The notes beneath the pieces were generated by a model. The model saw only the letters and a list, made by a program, of their open reading frames with translations. It was not told the origin of the DNA and made no database searches. 47,284 nucleotides of DNA, from the NCBI GenBank assembly GCA_009924135.1, contig RFSE01000024.1, positions 1 to 47,284 on the forward strand. Direction: 5' to 3'. Shown here piece after piece: positions 15,671 through 25,901 of the stretch. The DNA comes from Pseudomonadota bacterium (GTDB taxonomy: Bacteria > Verrucomicrobiota > Verrucomicrobiia > Limisphaerales > SXTU01). Both the position numbers and the translations under genes were made by a program. Numbering within the stretch: position 1 is the stretch's first letter; every line of letters begins with the position of its first letter.

Positions 15671-16510
15671 ATGGCTGAAATTACCGCAGCAAACGTAGGC
15701 AAGCTCCGCGAAATGACCGGTGCGGGCTTGATGGACTGCAAGAAAGCGCTCACCGAAAACCAGGGCGACCTCGACCTCGCCGTGGACTGGTTGCGCAAAA
15801 AGGGCGTTGCCAGCGCCGCCAAGAAGGCCGACCGCGCCGCCAACGAAGGCGTCATCGCCCAGCACATCGCCCCCGGCTCCAAGGTGGGCGTGCTCCTCGA
15901 AGTCAACTGCGAGACTGATTTCGTCGCCAAGAACGAACAGTTCCGTGCCTTCTGCGACGAACTCGCCAAGAAGATCGCCGGCAACCCGGGCGTGGACCTG
16001 GAAGCCGACCGTGTCGCCGCCGTCGCCAAGATCGGTGAGAACATCCGCCTCAATCGTCACACCCGCTGGGAAGTCAGCGGCAGCGGCCTCATCGCCGCTT
16101 ACATCCACACTGGGGCCAAGGTCGGCGTGCTCGTCGAAGTCGGAGCCGGGAAGGATGAGACCGTGAGCAGCGAGGCCTTCAAGGAACTCGTGCGGGACAT
16201 CACCCTGCAGATCGCCGCCGGCAACCCTACCGCCGTCAGCCGTGAGCAGATCCCGGTCGAAACCCTCGACAAGGAAGACGAGATCGCGCGCAACTCCGAT
16301 GCCCTCAAGGGCAAGCCGGCCGCCGCCATGGCCAACATCCTCAAAGGCAAACGGGAGAAATACTTCCAGACCGTGTGCCTCGTGGAGCAGGGCTTTGTGA
16401 AGAAAAACGGCGAGATCACCGTGAAGGAACACATCGCCACCGTCGGCAAGGCGCTCGGTGACGAAGTCGTCGTCCGCCGCTTTCTGCGCTATCAGATCGG
16501 CGTGGCCTGA
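15671..16510 (+). CDS. tsf: Translation elongation factor Ts
   Basis: 279 residues, typical of full-length EF-Ts, the nucleotide exchange factor for EF-Tu. The N-terminal UBA-like domain reads KLREMTGAGLMDCKKAL...DWLRKKG. The exchange motif CETDFVAKNEQF is intact, followed by the core domain and the C-terminal VCLVEQGFVK module. It follows rpsB after 81 bases and is closed by a strong terminator, so rpsB-tsf form a two-gene operon. Confidence 0.98.
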   Translation: MAEITAANVGKLREMTGAGLMDCKKALTENQGDLDLAVDWLRKKGVASAAKKADRAANEGVIAQHIAPGSKVGVLLEVNCETDFVAKNEQFRAFCDELAKKIAGNPGVDLEADRVAAVAKIGENIRLNRHTRWEVSGSGLIAAYIHTGAKVGVLVEVGAGKDETVSSEAFKELVRDITLQIAAGNPTAVSREQIPVETLDKEDEIARNSDALKGKPAAAMANILKGKREKYFQTVCLVEQGFVKKNGEITVKEHIATVGKALGDEVVVRRFLRYQIGVA

Positions 16511-16534
16511 GGCCGGTCTCTCATTAACCAACGA

Positions 16535-16567
16535 ACGGGCACCCGGTGACGGGTGCCCGTTTGCTTT
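16535..16567 (+). terminator. Rho-independent terminator after tsf
   Basis: A perfect 11-base stem, ACGGGCACCCG (16535-16545) with CGGGTGCCCGT (16550-16560), and a GTGA tetraloop, followed by TTGCTTT. It lies 24 bases after the tsf stop. Confidence 0.9.
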
Positions 16568-16688
16568 ACCGGAACTTCCGCGAAGTACAATTTACTCCGT
16601 AGACAGCCGCTGTTTCCGACTTTGGGATTGCCTGTCCCCGCAAAATCGACCTAGCCTACCGGCACCTTTAGCGTAACCAAACTGGTCC

Positions 16689-18728
16689 ATGTATTTCGGC
16701 GCCGATTATTACCCCGAGCACTGGGTTTTCCCCTTCGATGGAACGGCGGAAGAGCCTGAATCCCGTTGGGAACAGGACGCCCAGCTCATGGCGCATGTGG
16801 GCATGAACGTCGTCCGCATGGGCGAGTTCAGCTGGGGTCTGTGCGAGCGCGAGGAGGGCAAATTCGATTTCGCCTGGTTGCGTCGCGCCATGGATGCGTT
16901 CGCCAAATATGGCGTGAAGATCGTCCTGGGCACCCCCACGGCCGCGCCCCCGTTGTGGCTGTCCCAGTCGCATCCTGAAATTCTCCCGCTGGATGAAAAC
17001 GGCCTCCCGCGTCGCGATGGCACGCGACGGGCCTACTGCATGAACAGCGACGTGTACTGGGAGTACAGTCAGAAAATCGTGCGCGCGATGGTCGAGGCGC
17101 TGGGGGATCACCCGGACTTGGTTGCGTGGCAGATTGACAACGGCGTGGGCCGGGATCACACGGAGTACGCCTTCAATCCCGAGACCAAACGCGACTGGCA
17201 TGCCTGGCTCAAGGCCAAGTATGACAACGTGGACCTGCTCAACGAACGCATGGGCCTGCGCTTCTGGGGCCAGGTGGTGACGGATTTCACGCACGTCCCC
17301 ATGCCGATGACCGCGCCCGCCGCGCACAACCCGGCATTGCTGACCGATTGGCGGCGGTTTTCCAGCGACACCTGCGTGGCGTTCGTGCGGATGCAGGCCG
17401 AAATTCTGCGTGAATTGACGCCCAAAATTCCGGTCACCACCACGATCCGGCCCTACGCGACGCAGTTGGACAACTTCGATCTCGCGGATACGATCGACTT
17501 GGTGGCGATGGACAGCGAGACGGCCGTAGGCAGCAAATCCGCCGAAAACGCGATGGGCATTTCCATCATCCGTTCGCTGAAAAAGAACGGCGAAGCGGAG
17601 GGCTTCTGGGTTATGGAGCAGAAGGCCGGGCATGTGGCCTGGAATGATACGAACTCCCTGGTGCGTCCCGGCATCGTGCGGCTGTTCAGCTACCAGCTCC
17701 TCTCGCGGGGCGCCACGGGGCTGCTCTATTTCTACTGGAGGATGCCGCGCTTCGGACCGGAGAAGTTTTACGGCGGCGTGCTCACGCACGACGGTCTGGC
17801 CAAGAACCGGATGTTTCAGGAAGTGATGCAGTTCGGCGGCGAGTTACAGACGCTCATTCCATTGCTGGCCGGCACGCAGGTGCAAGCCGAGGTGGCGATC
17901 CTCATCAACCCGGCGAGTGATTGGGCGCTCGACCAGCCGATGCGCCCGAACCGTTTTTTCAGCCAGCGCGACCACGTACAGCTTTTTTACACGGCGTTCC
18001 ACGACAAAAACATCCTCGTGGACTTCGCCCGGCCCACGGACGACCTGTCGAAATACAAGCTCGTCATCGTACCGTCCCTGCACCTGGTGGCCGGCGGCGA
18101 GGCGGACATCCTCCGGCTCTACGTCCACAACGGTGGCACGCTGGTCGGCACATTCAACACGGGCCTGGTGGACGAGAACAACATCGCCGCGACCGATCCG
18201 CCGTATGAGATGAGCGACATGTTCGGGCTCAAGGTCGTGGAGTTCGATGCCTTGCCGCCCGGGCAGGAAAACCATCTCGCCATCAAGGGCACCTTCCCCA
18301 CCACCGGATTGCACAGCGGTCAGTTGTGGTGCGACATCATCGAACCCTCCGAAGCCGAGGTGGTCGCGACGTACGCGCAAGATTTTTACGCCGGGAAGCC
18401 GGCGATCACGATGAACGCGTTTGGTGATGGCCGGGCCATCTACATCGGCACCATGTGCGCCCAGCCCTTCTACCTGGACTTGGTTACGTGGCTCCGCCAA
18501 CTGAGCGGCATCGGACCGACGCTCCGGGTGCCGGATAAAATCGAAGTGGGCGTTCGCAGCCGGGGTGACTACCGGATATATTTCCTGTTGAATCACAACG
18601 ACCAGTCGATTCATCTGCAATTGCCCAAGCCGATGCGCGACTGTCTCACGGGCAAGATGATCGAGAGCGGCTTCGACATCCCGGCCAAGGATGTCTTCAT
18701 CCTCGATGAGCCACCCACCAAAGCCTGA
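16689..18728 (+). CDS. Glycoside hydrolase family 42 (beta-galactosidase-like) with altered acid/base site
   Basis: 679 residues, the normal GH42 length: a TIM barrel (about 1-390), then the trimerisation and C-terminal beta domains. The start FGADYYPEHW and the phrases NVVRMGEFSW and LGTPTAAPPLWL are diagnostic. The nucleophile Glu310 is present in FWVMEQKAGHVAWN. The acid/base glutamate, normally in WQ(I/V)DNE(Y/F)G, is missing: here it reads WQIDNGVGRDHTE, with Gly152 (codon GGC at 17142-17144). Glu159 is the nearest acidic replacement candidate. It may belong to a divergent GH42 subfamily or have lost normal hydrolysis. No signal peptide is present. Its 3' end overlaps dciA. Confidence 0.88.
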   Translation: MYFGADYYPEHWVFPFDGTAEEPESRWEQDAQLMAHVGMNVVRMGEFSWGLCEREEGKFDFAWLRRAMDAFAKYGVKIVLGTPTAAPPLWLSQSHPEILPLDENGLPRRDGTRRAYCMNSDVYWEYSQKIVRAMVEALGDHPDLVAWQIDNGVGRDHTEYAFNPETKRDWHAWLKAKYDNVDLLNERMGLRFWGQVVTDFTHVPMPMTAPAAHNPALLTDWRRFSSDTCVAFVRMQAEILRELTPKIPVTTTIRPYATQLDNFDLADTIDLVAMDSETAVGSKSAENAMGISIIRSLKKNGEAEGFWVMEQKAGHVAWNDTNSLVRPGIVRLFSYQLLSRGATGLLYFYWRMPRFGPEKFYGGVLTHDGLAKNRMFQEVMQFGGELQTLIPLLAGTQVQAEVAILINPASDWALDQPMRPNRFFSQRDHVQLFYTAFHDKNILVDFARPTDDLSKYKLVIVPSLHLVAGGEADILRLYVHNGGTLVGTFNTGLVDENNIAATDPPYEMSDMFGLKVVEFDALPPGQENHLAIKGTFPTTGLHSGQLWCDIIEPSEAEVVATYAQDFYAGKPAITMNAFGDGRAIYIGTMCAQPFYLDLVTWLRQLSGIGPTLRVPDKIEVGVRSRGDYRIYFLLNHNDQSIHLQLPKPMRDCLTGKMIESGFDIPAKDVFILDEPPTKA

Positions 18729-19116
18729 GCGGCCGCACGCGCGGCACGCGGCTTTCTCCTCCCGCGAACGGGTCCTCGCCGCCTGGCGCGGCGTGGATGT
18801 CACTTCGCTGGAAAGTGGCAACAAGAACAACGTCCTTCCGCTGGGCGCGCTGCTGCCGGGCGTGATGAGCGGACTCGGGCTGGACCGCCGCCGTGGCGAG
18901 GCGGAAATCGTCAAAGTGTGGAACAGCCTGATGGACCCGCAGGTCGCCGCGCACGCGCAACCCGCCGGGCTGAACAAGGGCACCCTTTTCGTCACCGTGG
19001 ACAGCAGCGTCTGGCTGGATGAAATCGTCCGCTACCGCCGCCGGGAAATCCTCGACCGCATTCAGCACAGCTTCGGTCGCGAGATGGTGAAGAAGATTTC
19101 GTTCCGCGTGGGTTGA
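18691..19116 (+). CDS. dciA: DciA/DUF721-family protein (likely helicase-loading factor)
   Basis: 141 residues from ATG 18691, or 136 from ATG 18706. The C-terminal half has the DUF721 pattern: VWNSLMDPQVAAHAQPAGL, GTLFVTVDSSVWLDEI and a final ISFRV. DciA proteins assist loading of the replicative helicase DnaB in bacteria that lack DnaC/DnaI. The first 40 residues are basic and poorly conserved. The start lies inside the GH42 gene (overlap of 23-38 bases), so translation may be coupled. The converging SDR gene ends one base downstream. Confidence 0.75.
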   Translation: MSSSSMSHPPKPERPHARHAAFSSRERVLAAWRGVDVTSLESGNKNNVLPLGALLPGVMSGLGLDRRRGEAEIVKVWNSLMDPQVAAHAQPAGLNKGTLFVTVDSSVWLDEIVRYRRREILDRIQHSFGREMVKKISFRVG

Positions 19117-19117
19117 T

Positions 19118-20041
19118 TCAACCGCCCAGCCGCCTGATTTCTTCGAGATAGCCCGCCCGAAAATCAGGGAACTTCATTTCGCACCCCAGTTCCTCCCGCA
19201 GTCTGCGATTCGACACTCGTTTGTTCGTCAGCCCGCGCTTCCGTTGCGCATTCTCCGCTTCAGAGGCAAAGGGCGGCAGCGGCTTGTGTAGTTGCCCAGC
19301 CAGCCATTGGAAAAATTCCAACTGCGACACTGGGACATCATCAGCGACGTTGTAAACCCGTCCGATCCGGCCCCGCTCCAGCGCCGCGCAGGCCGCGTTC
19401 ACCACATCGTCCCGGTGGATCATGTTGATGAGGCGACTGCCATCCCCGCCGATACAGGCCTCGTCGCGCAGAAACTGCTGGAACAAATGCCCCCGCTCCG
19501 GCCCGTAGATCCCCGCCACGCGCAGTATGACCGCTGGAAAAACCCGGTTGCGGGCCGCTGCCAGCAGCGCCTGCTCTGTCTTCACCAGCACCTGCCCAGT
19601 CTCGGACTTGGGCTCGGCGGGACTGCCTTCAGTGACCTCCCCGCCATCCGTCTGCGCATAAACACTCGTGCTGCTGAGATGAACATATTTTTGCAGGCGC
19701 GTGCCCGCGAGCCAGGCCAGAAGATTTTGCGTCCCTTCCAGATACACCGCGCGATATACCTCCGCACCCCCCTTGGACGAGGACACGGCGTTCACCACCC
19801 AGTCGAAGGGTCCCGGCAACGCACGCAACGTTTCCGCCTGCGTCACGTCACCCGCCAGCGGATGGACCCCCACCGCCGTCATATCTCCCACCCCGTCCAG
19901 ATTCCGACGCAGCCCGAAGACTTCATGCCCGCGTCGCGCCAATTCAGCGCCCAGCGGCAGCCCCACGTAACCACAACCAACGATCAAGACACGCACGCAG
20001 CCAGTTTGGAGGAATTGCTTGTCCCTGCCCAGTGGGATCAT
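19118..20041 (-). CDS. NAD(P)-dependent epimerase/dehydratase (extended SDR, YeeZ-like)
   Basis: 307 residues from ATG 20041; a GTG at 19996 would place the start just before VRVLIVGCGYVGLPLGAELA, the Rossmann fingerprint GxGxxG, and is a good alternative. Later family features are VHLSSTSVYAQ (with the active-site Ser region) and VAGIYGPERG; the usual YxxxK tyrosine is not obvious. The domain order resembles YeeZ-type atypical SDRs, whose substrates are poorly known. It is a single minus-strand gene between dciA and a small protein gene. Confidence 0.8.
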   Translation of the reverse strand: MIPLGRDKQFLQTGCVRVLIVGCGYVGLPLGAELARRGHEVFGLRRNLDGVGDMTAVGVHPLAGDVTQAETLRALPGPFDWVVNAVSSSKGGAEVYRAVYLEGTQNLLAWLAGTRLQKYVHLSSTSVYAQTDGGEVTEGSPAEPKSETGQVLVKTEQALLAAARNRVFPAVILRVAGIYGPERGHLFQQFLRDEACIGGDGSRLINMIHRDDVVNAACAALERGRIGRVYNVADDVPVSQLEFFQWLAGQLHKPLPPFASEAENAQRKRGLTNKRVSNRRLREELGCEMKFPDFRAGYLEEIRRLGG

Positions 20042-20194
20042 TGGGCAGGAGGCACAAAATCAGATTTGCGAACCAATAGTGCGCAACACAAATGCAGATA
20101 CACTTTCCGGCCTGAAAAGCAACGCTCGCGCCGCACTCGCACCCGTCTTTCACGCACCCGCAATCCTGCTTTGGCAATGGGGTTGAAGCCCTCA

Positions 20195-20389
20195 TCACTT
20201 GAGGGTGCCCAAAGTCAGGTAGGTCTGTTCGGTGCGGACGGGCGAGGGCTGCCAGTCAATCGCCTCGTCCACGGCCTTGCGCATCTGGTCGAACCACCAG
20301 TGGGCGCTGGGCAGCCGGCGCTGGCGGCGGACGGCACGACGGTAGGCGGGAGTGGCGTTGGCGAGGGTGAGTTCCATTTGATGCTTCAT
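20195..20389 (-). CDS. Small Arg/Trp-rich protein of unknown function
   Basis: 64 residues from ATG 20389 (ATG 20377 is an alternative). The longer ORF to 20629 contains unlikely sequence and is not used. The core AYRRAVRRQRRLPSAHWWFDQM is basic with two adjacent tryptophans; the rest is AVDEAIDWQPSP and a hydrophilic end. I believe similar short proteins occur in other Verrucomicrobiota, but I cannot confirm this without a search. The AAAG-containing leader is one of the few near a start in this window. No membrane helix is present. Function unknown. Confidence 0.6.
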   Translation of the reverse strand: MKHQMELTLANATPAYRRAVRRQRRLPSAHWWFDQMRKAVDEAIDWQPSPVRTEQTYLTLGTLK

Positions 20390-20616
20390 AATTTGTCTTT
20401 CGTTGTGAAGCAGCCTACGTGGCTGAGTGGGACAATCGCTGTCCGTGCCCAAACAAGGCATCGGATTATTTGCCAAAGGGTAAAGGGCCATTTTTTCTTC
20501 CCTGCGGAAGGGGCCACGTCGCAATGTCCACCCCCGTGAAACTACCGTGCGTCCCCTACCCCGTCTCGTGGCTGCAAGCCGGCCTACCCGGACTGCCGGC
20601 GACCCACAGTGATCAA

Positions 20617-20658
20617 CCACCTTTTTCATCTCTGTGTACTCAGTGTCTCGGTGGTTAA
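20617..20658. repeat. Short intergenic repeat (TCTCTGTGTACTCAGTGTCTCGG type)
   Basis: Its reverse complement divides as AACCACC, GAGACAC, TGAGTAC, ACAGAGA, again in steps of seven. It sits directly before the rluE start. Only one copy is in the window. Confidence 0.4.
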
Positions 20659-20664
20659 TTTAAA

Positions 20665-21231
20665 ATGCTCTTAGCTTTCCACAAACCCTACGGCGTCCTG
20701 TCGCAGTTCACGCCCGAGCCAGGTTCGGCCTTCCGCACGCTGGCGGACTTTGGCTTCCCCAAGTCCGTGTATCCCATCGGCCGGTTGGATGCCGACAGCG
20801 AGGGCTTGCTGCTCCTAAGTGACGAGGCAGAGTTGAACCAGCGGCTGTTGCACCCACGCCACGCCCATGAGCGCGAGTATTGGGTACAAGTTGAGCGCAT
20901 CCCGACGGCGGACGCGTTGCGTCAGCTCCAGAACGGCTTGGTGATACAGGGCCACCGCACCCTGCCCTGCCGGGCTCAATTGCTGGACCCACAGCCGGAA
21001 ATGCCGCCGCGCGTTCCACCCATCCGGGTGCGCAAAAACATGCCGGACTGCTGGCTCGCCCTCGAACTCGTCGAAGGCAAGAACCGTCAGGTCCGCCGCA
21101 TGACTGCTGCGGTCGGACACCCGACCCTGCGGCTCATGCGCGTGCGCATCGGCCAGCTCCGGCTCGCGGACTTTCCGGCGGGAACCTGGCGGGAGCTGGC
21201 TGCGACGGAACGCAAACTGGTACTGGGCTGA
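20665..21231 (+). CDS. rluE: 23S rRNA pseudouridine synthase, RluE type
   Basis: 188 residues, without an S4 domain, as in RluE, which converts one uridine of 23S rRNA to pseudouridine. The catalytic aspartate is in YPIGRLDADSEGLLLL. N-terminal LAFHKPYGVLSQF and C-terminal ELVEGKNRQVRRMTAAVG plus PTLRLMRVRIG are the other RsuA/RluB/E/F family blocks. Choice of RluE over RluB/RluF rests on the short length and missing S4 domain. Confidence 0.9.
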   Translation: MLLAFHKPYGVLSQFTPEPGSAFRTLADFGFPKSVYPIGRLDADSEGLLLLSDEAELNQRLLHPRHAHEREYWVQVERIPTADALRQLQNGLVIQGHRTLPCRAQLLDPQPEMPPRVPPIRVRKNMPDCWLALELVEGKNRQVRRMTAAVGHPTLRLMRVRIGQLRLADFPAGTWRELAATERKLVLG

Positions 21232-21306
21232 GGAGGTGCCGCAAACGGCTTGCGGAGCGGAAGCTTCAGCCCTTTAATCCGCCCAGTGTCCACGACATCG
21301 CAAACC

Positions 21307-21906
21307 ATGAAACGCTCTGCCTTCTTCAAACTCACCGCCCTGCTCTGCCTTGCCACCGCCACCACCTACGCCGCCGATGCGTGGAAACCCGAGCCGGGCT
21401 TCATCAGCCTCTACAACGGCAAGGACCTTACCGGCTGGAGCTACCGCGACAAAGACGGCAAGCCCACCGAGACGCTGGATGGCAAGACCGAGGCGACGGA
21501 TGGACGGTACTCGGCCAAAGGTGAGATTCTCGTCGTGAATCCCTTCGCCGAAGGCAAAGGCCCCAAGCTCCGGCAGTTCTGGACCACGAAGGAGTTTCCC
21601 AAGGACTTCATCCTCAAGCTGGAGTTCCGCGCCGCCGTGAACGCCGACAGCGGCATCTTCCTGCGCAAGCCCCAGCTCCAATGCCGCGATTATCTGGTCG
21701 CCGGCCCGTACAAGGAGCTGAAAAAATACAAGGCTCAGGACTGGAACGTCATTGAAGTCGTCGTGAAGGACAACGTCGCCCACTGCACCTGCAATGGCGA
21801 AGTGCTCGAAGCCGCGTTCAAGCTCCCGGCGACCGGCCCCATCGGTCTGGAAGCGGATCGCGGCACGATGGAGTATCGGCATATCCAGCTCAAGGAACTG
21901 CCGTGA
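21307..21906 (+). CDS. Secreted DUF1080 (3-keto-disaccharide hydrolase-like) protein
   Basis: 199 residues from ATG 21307. A Sec signal peptide (MKRSAFFKLTALLCLATATTYA) is followed by one DUF1080 domain: GFISLYNGKDLTGWSY, DFILKLEFRA, ADSGIFLR and GPIGLEADRGTMEYRHIQLKEL. DUF1080 proteins have a concanavalin-like fold, and some hydrolyse 3-keto-glucosides; such genes are abundant in Verrucomicrobiota and Planctomycetota. The exact substrate is unknown. A hexamer-repeat hairpin follows it, before secA. Confidence 0.88.
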   Translation: MKRSAFFKLTALLCLATATTYAADAWKPEPGFISLYNGKDLTGWSYRDKDGKPTETLDGKTEATDGRYSAKGEILVVNPFAEGKGPKLRQFWTTKEFPKDFILKLEFRAAVNADSGIFLRKPQLQCRDYLVAGPYKELKKYKAQDWNVIEVVVKDNVAHCTCNGEVLEAAFKLPATGPIGLEADRGTMEYRHIQLKELP

Positions 21907-21924
21907 GCGGCGGCGGGCGGGATT

Positions 21925-21994
21925 AAGAGCACGAGTACGAGCAAGATTAAGAGCTTGGGCACCGCCTCTGGCTCTTTCTCTTGCGCGTAATCTT
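21925..21994. repeat. Inverted hexamer-phased array upstream of secA
   Basis: Left arm (21925-21960): AAGAGC, ACGAGT, ACGAGC, AAGATT, AAGAGC, TTGGGC. Right arm (21971-21994): GCTCTT, TCTCTT, GCGCGT, AATCTT. Reversed, the right arm reads AAGATT, ACGCGC, AAGAGA, AAGAGC, the same unit type. The arms can pair around a short centre. Confidence 0.65.
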
Positions 21995-22063
21995 TACCTT
22001 GCTGCACTTCTTCCCCTTTGACGCCCCCGCGTTCATCCCGTAGGTTCCCAGCCTCTTTCGATC

Positions 22064-25132
<3,069 letters not shown>

Positions 25133-25148
25133 GCCGCGTCACTTCCGG

Positions 25149-25886
25149 CTATCGACTTGCCAAATAGACAATTCCGGTCCCGTTGACAGCCGTGTCCAGG
25201 GTGATGACGCCCTCGGACGCGGTGTCCATCCGGGCCAGGAGTTCTCCGTGATTGCCCCAGATCGCCGACTGACCAACGCTTACGAAGTTGTCGCACGGTC
25301 CTATGGAGTTGGCCATGATGACATGCATTCCGTGCCGGCGAGCGATGGCTGGATAGTGCTCCACCGCCCTGGCCATGCCTCGTGCCGGCTTGGCCACACT
25401 GGCCAGATAGATGTCCACACCGAGCACCGAAACGTCTGCCGCATGTTTTGGCTGGAGTGACTCGAAACAAATCGCCGGAGCAAGTTTGTGTTCCGCAAGC
25501 TCCAGCACCAGCTGCCCGTTTCTGGCTGAAAAAAAGGGAAACTCGTCTTCATGCAACCGCTGCTTCGCATAATCGCGCCGGGGAGCGTCCGGGGTGAACC
25601 AAACCATGCCGATCTGCACTTTTGCTTCCCCGGAGATTGGCAGCCCCGCTCCAATGATGATTTTGTGAGCATCGCTGTACTGTCGAAAAACATCGAGCCG
25701 GTGATCGTGTTTATCCGTGGCGAGTGATTTTGCAAGATGCGGCTCGTAACCGGTCAGCGATAACTCGGGAAAGAAGACCAGATTCGCCCCTTGAGCAAGG
25801 GCCAGCTCAATGCACTTCAAATGCTTTGCTGTGTTCGCTGGAATGTCGCCGGCAATCGGTTTGATTTGGACGGCACTAACTTTCAT
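25149..25886 (-). CDS. Carbon-nitrogen hydrolase (nitrilase family), cytoplasmic
   Basis: 245 residues, a single CN-hydrolase domain without signal peptide. The Glu-Lys-Cys triad is visible in VFFPELSLTGYEP, YAKQRLHEDE and APAICFESL. The family hydrolyses amides or related C-N bonds; the sequence does not fix the substrate. It follows the CHASE2 cyclase gene by 15 bases and so is likely translated from the same transcript. It converges on secA. A second, secreted member of the family is at 5607-6953. Confidence 0.88.
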   Translation of the reverse strand: MKVSAVQIKPIAGDIPANTAKHLKCIELALAQGANLVFFPELSLTGYEPHLAKSLATDKHDHRLDVFRQYSDAHKIIIGAGLPISGEAKVQIGMVWFTPDAPRRDYAKQRLHEDEFPFFSARNGQLVLELAEHKLAPAICFESLQPKHAADVSVLGVDIYLASVAKPARGMARAVEHYPAIARRHGMHVIMANSIGPCDNFVSVGQSAIWGNHGELLARMDTASEGVITLDTAVNGTGIVYLASR

Positions 25887-25901
25887 CGGGCTGCCTCGGT
25901 T

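Noticed and set aside
16668..17789. Minus-strand frame opposite the GH42 gene
   Set aside because: Shadow frame; the plus strand encodes the GH42 barrel.
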